Source: Hyphomonadaceae bacterium
Lineage (GTDB): Bacteria; Pseudomonadota; Alphaproteobacteria; Caulobacterales; Aquidulcibacteraceae
Assembly (NCBI GenBank): GCA_023384105.1
Contig: JAHDXR010000012.1
Coordinates: 62,001 to 126,000, forward strand
Length of the DNA stretch: 64,000 nt
Direction of reading: 5' to 3'
Within the stretch, counting starts at the first letter, position 1, and every line of letters starts with the position of its first letter. The notes under the pieces were generated by a model. That model was not told the origin of the DNA, made no database searches, and saw only the letters and a program-made list of their open reading frames with translations. Of this stretch, positions 7,810 through 19,130 are shown piece by piece. Both the position numbers and the translations under genes were made by a program.

Positions 7810-8391
7810 ATGCGCATCGTGGGGGGCAGGTTCAAAGGGCGGGCGATCGAGGCCCCCCAGGGGCGCGACACCCGCCCCACCGGCGACCGCGCGCGGGAGA
7901 GCCTGTTCAACGTGCTGGCGCACGCGTCGTGGTCGCCGGGGCTGGAGGGCCGGCGGGTGCTCGACCTGTTCGCGGGCTCCGGCGCGCTGGGGCTGGAGGC
8001 GATCTCGCGGGGCGCGGCGTTCGCCCTGTTCGTGGAGACCGAGCCCGCCGCGCGCGGAGCGATCCGCGACAATATCGAAGCGCTCGGCCTGTTCGGCGCG
8101 ACCCGCATCCATCGCCGCGACGCCGCCGATCTCGGCGTGAAGCCGGCGGGGCTGGGCGAACCGTTCGACCTCGTCTTCCTCGATCCGCCCTATCACAAGG
8201 GCCTGGGCGAACGGGCGCTGGCGCGGCTCGGCGAAGGCGGCTGGATCGCCGGCGATGCGCTGATCGTGTTCGAATGCGCCGCCGACGAGACGCCGGCGAC
8301 GCCGGGCTACGAGACGCTGGACGAACGCGCCTATGGCGCGGCGAAAGTGCTGTTCCTCCGCCGCGCGCCCGAACTCACGGCGTCGGCGTGA
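7810..8391 (+). CDS. rsmD: 16S rRNA (guanine(966)-N(2))-methyltransferase
   Basis: RsmD methylates G966 of 16S rRNA in the 30S subunit with SAM. The protein has 193 residues, the normal size. It opens MRIVGGRFKGRAIEAP, a family hallmark, followed by RPTGDRARESLFN. Motif I is LDLFAGSGALGLEA and the catalytic motif IV is LDPPYHKG. The start is ATG 7810. The 3' end overlaps the convergent TIR gene by 17 bp. Confidence 0.94.
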   Translation: MRIVGGRFKGRAIEAPQGRDTRPTGDRARESLFNVLAHASWSPGLEGRRVLDLFAGSGALGLEAISRGAAFALFVETEPAARGAIRDNIEALGLFGATRIHRRDAADLGVKPAGLGEPFDLVFLDPPYHKGLGERALARLGEGGWIAGDALIVFECAADETPATPGYETLDERAYGAAKVLFLRRAPELTASA

Positions 8392-9949
8392 CGCGCCGCT
8401 GCGCCGCATCGGGCGCCGTTTGCTGCTGCACGCGCAGGCGCGGCGCCAGTTCGACCCGCGGACGCAGCGGCGCGCGCAGCAGCTGCTGGCAGCGCTCCAG
8501 CAATTCCTGGTCGGGCGCGGCGATGTCGTGCGCCTCCTGGGCCTGACGCAGCCGCTCGCACGCTTCGCGTGTCCGGCCCGAGCGGTCGAGGGCGATGATG
8601 AGCTGCTGCGCGTCTGCGTCCAGCACCGAGGCCGCCGCCGAGTTCGGCGCGGCGGCGGCGATCCGCTCGCGCGTGCTGTAGGCTTCGGAGAAGCGCGCGC
8701 TGGCGGCGTCATAGTCGCCCCGCGCTTCGGCGATGCGGCCGAGTTCGGCCGCGACCGGCGCGCGCAACTGCGGCGCGCTGAGCTGCGGCAGCGCCTCCTG
8801 CAATTGCTGCTCGGCCTCGGCTTCGCGGCCTTCGTTCTGCGCCGCGACGGCTTCCGACACCTGCGCCACGGCGGCGGCTTCTTCGGAGCGGTTCACGCGG
8901 GCGTAGGAGCGCGACAGCATCCGCCAGACATCGGTGTTGCGGGGCTCGAGCGTCGTCGCGGCCTCCAGCGCGCGCTGGCCGAGCGGATCGTCGTTGGCTT
9001 CGCCGACGGAGCCGCAGAGCAGGTAGATCTGATCGCGTAGCGGATCGTCCGGATTGTTCTGCGCGTAGGTCCACAGCGTCTGCATCGCGGCCTGGCGCGC
9101 TTCGGGCTGAGACATCTGCGCGGCGGCGAGGCGCACCTGCGCATCCGGGTGCGCGGCCAGCGCGGCGAAGGCTCCGCGATAGGTCTCGCGCGCCGTGGCG
9201 TCGAACTGTTCTTCGGAGACGGCGGCGAGTTCGATATCGGCGGGCGCGGAGCGCGCCATCGGCGCCGCGCCCGACCCTTCGAGCGCGATCTCCTGCGTTG
9301 CGCCGAGCGCGCCGGATTCCAGGATCTGCGCAAGCTGGATCGCCTGCTCGGGCGTCAGCTTGCCTTCGGCCAGCAGCCGCAGCAGCTCCGCGCGCAGGTC
9401 TTCCTGGGTCACCTGCGCCTGCTGGTCGGGGAAGAAGATGTACTTGCCGAACGCGGCGATGCCGATGATCAGCGCGATCACGGTGAGCACCGAGACGAGC
9501 CGGATGCGCGCCATGAGACGGCGGCGCTTGCGGGCTATGGCCCCGCCGTCGACGTCGCGGCCTTCGATCTTGGCCTTGAGCGCTTCTTCGAGAATCTGCA
9601 TTTGCGGCGCGTTGGCGCCGCCGTTCCAGCGGGTGAAGTCCTCCGCCTGGAACGCGCCGAAGCCGAGCGGAATGTCGACGCGGTCGAGCATCACCGGCAC
9701 CAGCCGCCCGTCGTCGCGCGCGCGCCCGGCCTCGTCGCGCACGAACGTCGACGCCGCCGCACTTTGCGTCCAGACCACGATCACGGCCTTGGCCGCGCGC
9801 AGTTCGCGCTCGATCACGGCGGCGTAATCGTGCCCGGCGGCGAGCGAGCGGTCCCACCAGACATTGAAGCCGCGGCTCTGCAGCGCCTCGGCGAGCGGGC
9901 GGACGCGGTTACGATCCTCGCTTGCGTAGGAGATGAAGACGTCCGCCAT
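8375..9949 (-). CDS. TIR domain - transmembrane - TPR protein
   Basis: The protein has 524 residues. The TIR domain (about 1-130) opens DVFISYASEDR and has a candidate NADase glutamate, Glu73, in STFVRDEAGRA. A basic stretch KRRR precedes one membrane segment (about 150-173). The rest, presumably on the other side of the membrane, is helical: a short LLAEGKLTPEQAIQL unit, then TPR-like repeats (about 300-480). Bacterial TIR proteins can cleave NAD in defence or act as adaptors. Here the membrane anchor and TPR tail suggest sensing of, or scaffolding for, envelope partners. No typical defence gene is adjacent, so a defence role is only a possibility. Confidence 0.85.
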   Translation of the reverse strand: MADVFISYASEDRNRVRPLAEALQSRGFNVWWDRSLAAGHDYAAVIERELRAAKAVIVVWTQSAAASTFVRDEAGRARDDGRLVPVMLDRVDIPLGFGAFQAEDFTRWNGGANAPQMQILEEALKAKIEGRDVDGGAIARKRRRLMARIRLVSVLTVIALIIGIAAFGKYIFFPDQQAQVTQEDLRAELLRLLAEGKLTPEQAIQLAQILESGALGATQEIALEGSGAAPMARSAPADIELAAVSEEQFDATARETYRGAFAALAAHPDAQVRLAAAQMSQPEARQAAMQTLWTYAQNNPDDPLRDQIYLLCGSVGEANDDPLGQRALEAATTLEPRNTDVWRMLSRSYARVNRSEEAAAVAQVSEAVAAQNEGREAEAEQQLQEALPQLSAPQLRAPVAAELGRIAEARGDYDAASARFSEAYSTRERIAAAAPNSAAASVLDADAQQLIIALDRSGRTREACERLRQAQEAHDIAAPDQELLERCQQLLRAPLRPRVELAPRLRVQQQTAPDAAQRRVTPTP

Positions 9950-10287
9950 ATCGCCCGCCCTTGTCCTGGCGCGATCCTCGCACCGGTTATTGTCCCTCGC
10001 CCCTATTAGGCGCTCCTGAGCGCGGCGGGAAGATGACGCGGGTCATGGATGGGCGGAGAAAACGGAATTTCTTTTCGTAGGCAAAGAGATAAGCGCAACG
10101 CCGAAGACGCCGCGCCGCTGATAGAAGCTCACCACCCCCGCTTCCCGGCCGCAGCGCAGCGAAGAGCCGGGACCCAGGGGCGAACGCACCGTACTTCACC
10201 CCCTGGGCCCCGGATCGCACCCCCGGCTTTCGCCGGGGCTGCGTCCGGGGAGCGGGTTGGGGCGGGGTTTGCGCGACGGGACGGCGC
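9950..10287. other. 338-bp gene-free interval upstream of the TIR gene
   Basis: The first about 180 bp (9950-10130) are the likely promoter and leader of the TIR gene and hold a moderately AT-rich patch at 10070-10100. The remainder is a family B repeat. No coding sequence with family features is seen on either strand. Confidence 0.6.
10133..10262. repeat. Family B dispersed repeat, copy 1
   Basis: The element runs from CGCTTCCCGGCCGCAGCGCA to GCTGCGTCCGGGGAGCGGG. Internal inverted pieces such as GGGACCCAGGGGCGAACGCA and CCCCTGGGCCCCGGATCGCA allow a long cruciform or hairpin. The same unit occurs at 63337-63453 and, inverted, at 39648-39772, 39878-39993 and 56104-56228. It lies between the divergent starts of nothing: both neighbours end or begin leftward, so it separates the E2 gene stop from the TIR promoter region. 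Confidence 0.85.
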
Positions 10288-11757
10288 TCACCGCTCGATG
10301 AACAGCGCCGCGGGATGTTCGAGCAGGCTTTTCACGCGCTGGATGAAGGCGGCGGCGTCGTAGCCGTCGACGACGCGGTGATCGAACGACGAACTCAGGT
10401 TCATCATCTTGCGCACGACGATCTGGCCGTTCTTCACCACCGGGCGCTCCACCAGCTTGTTGACGCCGATGATCGCCACCTCCGGGTGATTGATCACCGG
10501 CGTGGTGACGATGCCGCCCAGCGCGCCGAGCGAGGTGATGGTGATGGTGGAGCCGGAAAGTTCGTCCTTCGTCGCGGCGTTGGCGCGGACGGCGGCGGCG
10601 AGGCGCGCGACTTCGGCGGCGCAGTCCCACACGTCGCGCGCCTCGGCGTGGCGCACCACCGGCACGATCAGGCCGTTCTCCGTCTGCGTGGCGATGCCGA
10701 TGTCGACATTGTCGTGACGATAGACGACGCCCTGCTCGTCGTCGAAGCGGGCGTTGATCTGCGGGAAGTCCGGCAGCGCCAGCACCAGGGCGCGCATCAG
10801 GAACGGCAGCAGCGTGAGCTTCGGCTGCTCGTTGCGCTTGGTCGCGTTCAGATGCGCGCGCAGATCCTCCAGTTCGGTGAGATCGGCTTCCTCGACATAG
10901 GCGAAGTGCGGGATGCGGCGCTTGGCGTCCTGCATCTTCTCGGCGATCTTGCGGCGCAGACCGATCACCTTCACCGGCTCGACGCCGTTCTTCTCCGTCA
11001 GCACCGCGCCGCGGCGCGCGCCCACGGCGGGCACGAGTACGGCGTCCAAGTCTTCGTGGGTGATGCGCCCGTCCGGGCCGGTGCCGCGGACTTGATTGAG
11101 ATCGACGCCAAGCTTCTGCGCGCGCGCGCGTACGGCCGGCGAAGCCTGCGCCTGGCCCCACTCCTTCACGGCCGCGTCGCGCGGTTCGGGACGGGCGACG
11201 GCTTGCGACGGCGCGGGTTGGGGCTGAGGCGCCGGCTTGCTGGCGGGCGTCGAGGCGGCGGGCACAGGGCGCGCCTGCGGCGCGGCGCCCTGCATGGCGG
11301 CCTGCACGGCGTCTTCGCTCCAGACAGCGCCCGCGGGCGCTTTGATCTTGGGCTTTGGAGCGCTTGCTCCCCCGCTTGCGGGGGAGCTGTCAGCGGAGCT
11401 GACTGAGGGGGCGGCGCGCGCTCCGGCGTCCGACGTCTGCGCGGCTGCACCCCCTCCGTCGTGAGCTTCGCTCGCGCCGCCTCCCCCGTGAACGGGAGAG
11501 GAGTTGTCTGCGTCCGCTTCCGTCTCGAACACGGCGATGGTTCCGCCGACGGGGGCCATGTCGCCGGGTTCGCCGTGGATGGCGACGATCTTGCCGGCGA
11601 CGGGCGAAGTCATCTCCACCGTCGCCTTGTCGGTCATCACGTCGACGAGCGGGGCGTCCTCCTCAACGACATCGCCCACGCGCACGTGCCAGGCGACGAT
11701 CTCGGCCTCGGCGGTGCCTTCGCCCACGTCGGGCAGCTTGAAAACGTACTGGCCCAC
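10288..11757 (-). CDS. bkdB: Branched-chain 2-oxoacid dehydrogenase E2 (dihydrolipoyl acyltransferase)
   Basis: E2 carries the acyl group on lipoate and passes it to CoA. The 489-residue protein has one lipoyl domain with the lipoylated Lys44 in DVMTDKATVEM, a long linker (about 84-200), a subunit-binding domain (ASPAVRARAQKLGVDLNQVR, near 210) and the catalytic domain ending with the active-site DHRVVDG. The linker contains a repeat-derived segment (see 11366-11503). The ATG at 11757 is one base from the E1 beta stop. No E3 (lipoamide dehydrogenase) gene follows, so E3 must be supplied from elsewhere. Confidence 0.93.
   Translation of the reverse strand: MGQYVFKLPDVGEGTAEAEIVAWHVRVGDVVEEDAPLVDVMTDKATVEMTSPVAGKIVAIHGEPGDMAPVGGTIAVFETEADADNSSPVHGGGGASEAHDGGGAAAQTSDAGARAAPSVSSADSSPASGGASAPKPKIKAPAGAVWSEDAVQAAMQGAAPQARPVPAASTPASKPAPQPQPAPSQAVARPEPRDAAVKEWGQAQASPAVRARAQKLGVDLNQVRGTGPDGRITHEDLDAVLVPAVGARRGAVLTEKNGVEPVKVIGLRRKIAEKMQDAKRRIPHFAYVEEADLTELEDLRAHLNATKRNEQPKLTLLPFLMRALVLALPDFPQINARFDDEQGVVYRHDNVDIGIATQTENGLIVPVVRHAEARDVWDCAAEVARLAAAVRANAATKDELSGSTITITSLGALGGIVTTPVINHPEVAIIGVNKLVERPVVKNGQIVVRKMMNLSSSFDHRVVDGYDAAAFIQRVKSLLEHPAALFIER
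11366..11503. repeat. Repeat element inside the E2 interdomain linker
   Basis: The element is bounded by a hairpin at 11366-11387 (eight-base arms GCTCCCCC and GGGGGAGC, loop GCTTGC) and another at about 11482-11503 (CTCCCCCGTG and CGGGAGAG). A third, GTCAGC-GGA-GCTGAC, sits at 11389-11403. Read on the minus strand it is fully open and encodes the Ser/Gly/Ala-rich linker from about residue 86 to 136. The first two hairpins resemble a repeat often found between genes in alphaproteobacteria. Confidence 0.65.
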
Positions 11758-11758
11758 G

Positions 11759-12772
11759 TCAGCCCTCCATCACGCGGCGCATGGCTTTGACGATGCGCGG
11801 CGGGGTTGGGAAATACTCCCATTCGAGCGCGTGCGGATAGGGCGTGTCGTAGCCCGTGACGCGCTGGATCGGCGCTTCGAGGTGATAGAAGCAATGCTCC
11901 TGCACCAGCGCCGAAAGTTCGGCGCCGTAGCCCGAGGTGCGGGTCGCTTCGTGGACGATGACGCAGCGCCCGGTCTTGGCGACGCTTGCGGTGATCGCCT
12001 CGATGTCGACCGGCACAAGCGTGCGCAGGTCGATGATCTCGGCGTCGAGGCCGGACACTTCCGCCGCCGCGAGCGCGACGTGCACCATCGTGCCGTAGGC
12101 GAGCACGGTGACGTCCTGGCCGGCGCGCGCGACGTTCGCCTTGCCGAGCGGAATCCTGTAATAGCCCTCCGGCACGTCGCTGGCCGGGTGCTTCGACCAG
12201 GGCTGCACCGGGCGGTCGCGGCGGCCGTCGAACGGGCCGTTATAGACGCGCTTCGGCTCCATGAAGATGACCGGATCGTCGTCCTCGATGGCGGCGATCA
12301 GCAGTCCCTTGGCGTCGTACGGCGTCGATGGGATCACCGTCTTCAGGCCGGCGACGTGGGTGAACAGCGCTTCCGGCGACTGGCTGTGGGTCTGGCCGCC
12401 ATAGATGCCCCCGCCATAGGGCATGCGCACGGTGAGCGGCACGGTGTAGTCGTTGACCGAACGATAGCGGATGCGCGCCGCTTCCGAGACCAATTGGTCG
12501 TAGGCCGGATACATGTAGTCGGCGAACTGGATCTCGATCACCGGGCGCAGGCCGTAGACGGCCATGCCGATCGCGGCGGCGGCGATGCCGCACTCGTTGA
12601 TCGGCGCGTCGAAGCAGCGCTTCGCGCCGTGTTTCTGCTGCAGATGCTCGGTGACTTTGAACACGCCGCCGAAATAGCCGACGTCCTCGCCGAAGGTAAG
12701 CACCTTCGGATCGCGCTCCATCATGGTGTCGAGCGCCGAGTTCAGCGCCTGGATCATGGTCATCGCGGCCAT
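11759..12772 (-). CDS. bkdA2: Branched-chain 2-oxoacid dehydrogenase E1 subunit beta
   Basis: This is the beta half of the thiamine-diphosphate E1 heterotetramer that decarboxylates branched 2-oxoacids. The 337-residue protein shows GEDVGYFGGVFKVT near 28, the INECGIAAAAIGMA helix, and the C-terminal transketolase domain with DLRTLVPVDIEAI. Strong similarity of these segments to BkdA2 rather than PdhB separates it from pyruvate dehydrogenase. It follows the alpha gene after a 114-bp gap filled by a family A repeat and is one base from the E2 gene. Confidence 0.93.
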   Translation of the reverse strand: MAAMTMIQALNSALDTMMERDPKVLTFGEDVGYFGGVFKVTEHLQQKHGAKRCFDAPINECGIAAAAIGMAVYGLRPVIEIQFADYMYPAYDQLVSEAARIRYRSVNDYTVPLTVRMPYGGGIYGGQTHSQSPEALFTHVAGLKTVIPSTPYDAKGLLIAAIEDDDPVIFMEPKRVYNGPFDGRRDRPVQPWSKHPASDVPEGYYRIPLGKANVARAGQDVTVLAYGTMVHVALAAAEVSGLDAEIIDLRTLVPVDIEAITASVAKTGRCVIVHEATRTSGYGAELSALVQEHCFYHLEAPIQRVTGYDTPYPHALEWEYFPTPPRIVKAMRRVMEG

Positions 12773-12786
12773 GTTAGACGTCGCTT

Positions 12787-12871
12787 TCTTGGACCGCCGG
12801 CGTCCTCGCCGGCGTGTGTGCTTGATCGGTCGGTGCGGCGGCTCGCCGGCGAGGACGCCGGCGGTCCAAGA
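12787..12871. repeat. Family A palindromic repeat, copy 2, inside the bkd operon
   Basis: The two arms at 12787-12813 and 12845-12871 are 27-bp perfect inverted repeats (outer ends TCTTGGACCGCC and GGCGGTCCAAGA) with a 31-base loop. It is the only long gap in the operon. In the mRNA it would fold into a very stable hairpin between the alpha and beta genes, which may affect mRNA decay or their relative expression. Confidence 0.92.
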
Positions 12872-12886
12872 GAGAAGATCGGCGCA

Positions 12887-15160
<2,274 letters not shown>

Positions 15161-15164
<4 letters not shown>

Positions 15165-16948
15165 TGAATCGGCTCTTCCAGCAGAAGTTGGCGAGCGAAG
15201 CGGCCCGGCGGCGACCCGAACGACAGCACGCCGTCATGATAGCGCTTCAGGTTGAAATCGCCGCCCCAGCGGCGCTCCGCCTCGGCGCGGGTTTCCAGGT
15301 GCTCCTGGAAGCCGACGAAATAGGTCGAGAGCTGCGTGAACGAGAGCTGCGCGCGCCGCCACTTGCCCGCCGCCTCGCGCTCTTCCTGGAACGCGGTGTG
15401 CGTGAGCAGATGCATCATCTCATCGCGGCTCATGCCGTCGACATGGATGGCCTGGTCGATGATGGCGTTGGTGATGGTGCGCAGCTGCACCTTGAGCTGC
15501 GACAGCCGGTAGAGCGGATCGTCGGCGCGGAAGCCCTGCTCGATCATCATCTCTTCGGCATAGACCGCCCAGCCCTCGACGAACGAGCCCGACGACAGCA
15601 CCGCGCGCAGCACCGAGGGATAGGCGTTCGCATGCCAGAGCTGCACGTAATGGCCGGGCGAGCTTTCATGCACGGCGATGTCGAGGATGCCGCGATTGTT
15701 GTACTCGCGCAGGAACGACACGGCCTGCTCGTCGCTCCAGTCGTCCGGGATCGGCGAGACCGCGTAGAACGAGCCGAGGTCGCGCTCCAGCGGCCCCGGC
15801 GCGTCGAGATAGGCGACGGCGAAGCCGCGCTGGAACTCCGGCATCAGGATCACGCGCACCGGCTGCGGCGGCATGGCGATGATGTCGCGCGCATTGAGGA
15901 ACGCATCCGCTTCGGCGACGCCGGCCGTGGCGACTTCGACCAGCCGGTCGCGCGCGGGCCTGTCCGCGGCGGCGAGATCGAGCGCGGCGCGGATGGCGGC
16001 CTGCTGCTGCTCGGGGCTCGGATTGTCCGGCGTCGGCGGCGCATCGGTGCGGCCGGCGAGCGCCTGCCGGGCGACGCGATACATCTCCTCGCGCACGCCG
16101 ATCACGGCGGCGTCGGCGCGGCGGCGGATTTCGGCGCGCGAGAGATCGGATTGCAGCGTGAAACGCAGCTGGGTGTCGAACACCTCGGCGCCGACGCGGA
16201 AGTCCGCCTGCGCGGCGGGGACGAGCACGCCCTCGATCCAGGCCTGGTGCTCGTCGACGGCGGCGTTGAACGCGGCGATGGCGCGCTCCATGCGCCGCTG
16301 ATCGGCGGCGGAGAGTTCGCCCTTGTGCGGCTCGATCATGTCGGTGACGATCGACTTCAAGCCCCGGTTCTGCGCCGCGTAGGTTTCGGCGTGCGGCGCC
16401 GGCACGCGCGCGGGCTGCAATTCCCGGCGCGTCTTGCGCAGCAGTTCCGGAATAAGCTCCATCCGCGCAATGGCCGCGCGCAGCCGCTGCGGCAGCGGCG
16501 CGAACTCGCGCGCCATCAGCCCATAGAGCGCGCCGCCGGCGACGCCCTGATAGCCCAGCGGATTCCAGGCCCAGCTCTGCAGCGTCTCGGTGCGCCAGAT
16601 CTCGGCGCGGAGCGCGTTTTCGAGCAGCGCGTAATCGACCTGGTTGGCGCGCGAGAGCGCGCCGCGGTCGATGCGCTCGAGCTGGCGCAGCGTGTCGTGG
16701 GTGAAGCGCAGCGCCGCCGCGCGCCCGGCGGCGCTGACGTCGTCGATGCGGTTGTCGTAGCGGTGGTCGCCGATCTGCGTCGCCGACACCGGCGAAAAGC
16801 GCATCGAGCGGTCGAGCCAGCGCCGGCCCAGCGCTTCGAAGGCGCGGTCGGCGCGGCTTGACGTCTGGGCGAGGGCGTCGGCCGCGGCGAGCGGCGCGAG
16901 CATGGCGGATCCGAGCGCGAGAACGACCCGGCGGCGCGAGGTTTTCAT
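15161..16948 (-). CDS. Exported DUF885 protein, predicted metallopeptidase
   Basis: The protein has 595 residues from ATG 16948. The N-terminus MKTSRRRVVLALGSAMLAP is a twin-arginine-like signal ending ADALAQ, so the protein is exported. The family motif is AVHESSPGHYVQLWHAN (an HExxxGH arrangement), followed by SFVEGWAVYAEEMM, both expected for zinc-binding DUF885 enzymes. Its place as first gene of the leucine dehydrogenase-bkd operon suggests that it releases amino acids from peptides that the operon then degrades; this is inference. An upstream in-frame ATG at 17008 is less likely because it hides the signal. Confidence 0.88.
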
Positions 16949-17371
16949 GATGGACGCTTCACTCCCGGAGGGTCCGCGCCCGGCGCGGCCTCCTGATTTG
17001 GCGCGCAAAATACCCAGGCGCGTATTTGACGCAATATCCGGGCCAAAACCCGATCATATTTGCCGATATCTATTGTTTTGTGGTATGAATTGCCCCGCTA
17101 ACAACTTTGCGTCGAAAATTTATGTTGCTGCACTGCACACATTCCTGCATGTCCTGGAACCGAGGTCCCGCCCGCGGGATTGGCGCTGGTGCAGCGCGCT
17201 TGCGCACTATGGAGCGCCGGCGCCCTCGCCGGCACGCGCCCTATCGAACAAGCGCCGACGCGTGTCGGTAGCGGTTGCGCCGCGCCGGCGAGGGCGCCGG
17301 CGCTCCATATTTGCCGCGCGCCCGATATTCGGCGCGGTGCGCTAAGATAAAACGCCCAGGACGGAGACCGC
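16949..17371. other. 423-bp divergent intergenic region
   Basis: This is the promoter region of the bkd operon (leftward) and exoD (rightward). The part 17025-17130 is clearly AT-rich against its surroundings and is the likely site of promoters and operators. A family A repeat occupies 17208-17310. No protein-coding sequence with family features was found. Confidence 0.6.
17208..17310. repeat. Family A palindromic repeat, copy 3
   Basis: The arms at 17208-17233 and 17284-17309 are 26-bp perfect inverted repeats (TATGGAGCGCCGGC outer left, GCCGGCGCTCCATA outer right) with a 50-base loop. This variant has GGAGCGCC where other copies have GGACCGCC, and the change is compensated in both arms. 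Confidence 0.92.
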
Positions 17372-17989
17372 ATGGCGAAGGGCCGCGCACAGTCGGAAAT
17401 TCACAACCTGTCGTCGCTGCTCGACGTGCTGCAGCGGAAGATCGACGACGACCAGAACAATGGCGGCCCCGACAAGATCGCGATCCGCGACGTGCTCGAA
17501 ACCGTCGGCACGCGCGCCTACGGGCCGCTGCTGCTCATCATCGGCCTGGTGTCGATCTCGCCGGCGACGATCATTCCCGGCGCCACCTGGGCGTTCGCGG
17601 CGCTGACGCTGATGGTGGCGATCCAGCTGGCGCTGCACAAGGACACGCCATGGATGCCGCGCAAGGCGCTGGAGATGGAAGTCTCCGAACGCCAGCTCGC
17701 CAGCTTCATCCGCGCAACCCGGCCGACGGCCGCGGCCATCGACAAGGTGGTGAAGCCGCGGTTCGGCTTCCTGGTGCGCCGGCCGTGGACGTTCGGGGTG
17801 GCGGCGCTGATCGTGCTCGCGGCGCTGATCACGTTTCCGCTCGGGCTCATCCCGGTCGCGCCGCTGCTGCCCGGCGTCGCCATCTGCCTGCTCGGCCTCG
17901 GCCTCACCGCGCGCGACGGCGTCCTGCTGGGCGTCGGCGCCGGCCTCGTCGGCGGCGCCTTCTGGCTCGTATTCGCCCGCCTGCTCTGA
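17372..17989 (+). CDS. exoD: Exopolysaccharide synthesis protein ExoD family
   Basis: The 205-residue membrane protein opens with a soluble helical part (1-55), then YGPLLLIIGLVSISPATIIPG, the ExoD signature, and about four membrane segments in all. In rhizobia ExoD affects exopolysaccharide production and alkali tolerance; the molecular role is not known. The start is ATG 17372, preceded by AGGACGGAGA. It is monocistronic. Confidence 0.85.
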   Translation: MAKGRAQSEIHNLSSLLDVLQRKIDDDQNNGGPDKIAIRDVLETVGTRAYGPLLLIIGLVSISPATIIPGATWAFAALTLMVAIQLALHKDTPWMPRKALEMEVSERQLASFIRATRPTAAAIDKVVKPRFGFLVRRPWTFGVAALIVLAALITFPLGLIPVAPLLPGVAICLLGLGLTARDGVLLGVGAGLVGGAFWLVFARLL

Positions 17990-18092
17990 ACCGCGCCGCG
18001 GCGGCCGTCTCCAAACTCACGGCTCATAGGGCGAGTGCCGCATACGCGCCTTTTCCTTGCCTCCGGCGGCGCGCGCCCGGTAGGCTGGCGCG

Positions 18093-19124
18093 TTGGAGGC
18101 GGTGATGCTGGCGCTGGACAAAAGCGCGATAAGCGCCCTGGGCGATCAAGTGATCGAACAGCCGCGCGACGTGTTCGTCAGCGCCGAGCAATCGGCGTTC
18201 GTCGACCGCTTCACCGCGCCGGCGCGCCAAAAGCAGATCGGACACGTCGCGTTCTGCGAGCAGATCGGCGCGGGCCATGTCGAGTTCATGGAGTTCGACC
18301 CCGATTTCGTCGCCGTCGTTCCGCGGCTGAATTTCTCCGCGCCGGTGCCGATCCGCTTCGCCGACACGAAATGGATCCGGATGCATTTCCGCGTCGGCGG
18401 GCGCAACACCACCTGGTTCGACCGGGAGCGGCGCGACATCGAAGGCGCGCTCTGCAATCTGATGCGGCTTCCCGAAGGCATGGTCTCGACCGAGCTGCAC
18501 GCCGATGAACAGGTGCATTGGCTCACCGTGTTCGCCAAGCCGGATTTCCTGATGCGCGAATTCGGGCTCGATCAGGTGGCGCTGCCGGCGCCGCTGCGCA
18601 GCGCGTTCAAGGCGAGCGCCGACCGCCTGGTGCTGGAAAGCGCGCCGCTGCCGGCGCCGGCCTGGCGGCTGCTGGCCGATCTGCACGAGGACGCGCGCAC
18701 CTCTCCCTTCGCCATGGCGCGCTGCCGATCGGCGGTGACGGAGCTGATCTGCCTGCTGCTGGAAAGCCTCACCAATCCGGCCGAACCCAGCGCGCGCTAT
18801 TCGCCTCAGGAGCGCGAACGGCTGCAGCGCGCGCGAGAGATGATCCTGGAAAACCTCGAAGCGCCGCCAACGATCGCGGAACTGGCGCGGGCGGTGGGCA
18901 CCAACCGCACGACGCTGGCGCAGAACTTCAAGGACTATTTCGGCAAGTCGATCTATCACACGATCAAGACCGAGCGGATGGGCCAGGCCGTGCGCCTGTT
19001 GCAGGACGGCGTGAGCGTCGCCGAAACGGCGCGGCGGCTCGGCTATGGCGGAGCGGCGGCGTTTTCCTATGCGTTCAAGCGCCATTTCGGCGTGGCGCCG
19101 AGCCAGACGCGCGCGCAGGACTGA
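18093..19124 (+). CDS. AraC family transcriptional regulator
   Basis: The protein has 343 residues, or 339 if the ATG at 18105 is used. The C-terminal AraC domain (about 235-340) has two helix-turn-helix units: PPTIAELARAVGTNRTTLAQ and SVAETARRLGYGGAAAFSYA, followed by KRHFGVAPSQTR. The N-terminal part is an effector or dimer domain without a clear match. It faces the deacetylase and TonB receptor genes convergently, so it may control them or the receptor, but no operator was identified. Confidence 0.88.
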   Translation: MEAVMLALDKSAISALGDQVIEQPRDVFVSAEQSAFVDRFTAPARQKQIGHVAFCEQIGAGHVEFMEFDPDFVAVVPRLNFSAPVPIRFADTKWIRMHFRVGGRNTTWFDRERRDIEGALCNLMRLPEGMVSTELHADEQVHWLTVFAKPDFLMREFGLDQVALPAPLRSAFKASADRLVLESAPLPAPAWRLLADLHEDARTSPFAMARCRSAVTELICLLLESLTNPAEPSARYSPQERERLQRAREMILENLEAPPTIAELARAVGTNRTTLAQNFKDYFGKSIYHTIKTERMGQAVRLLQDGVSVAETARRLGYGGAAAFSYAFKRHFGVAPSQTRAQD

Positions 19125-19130
19125 AACGCC

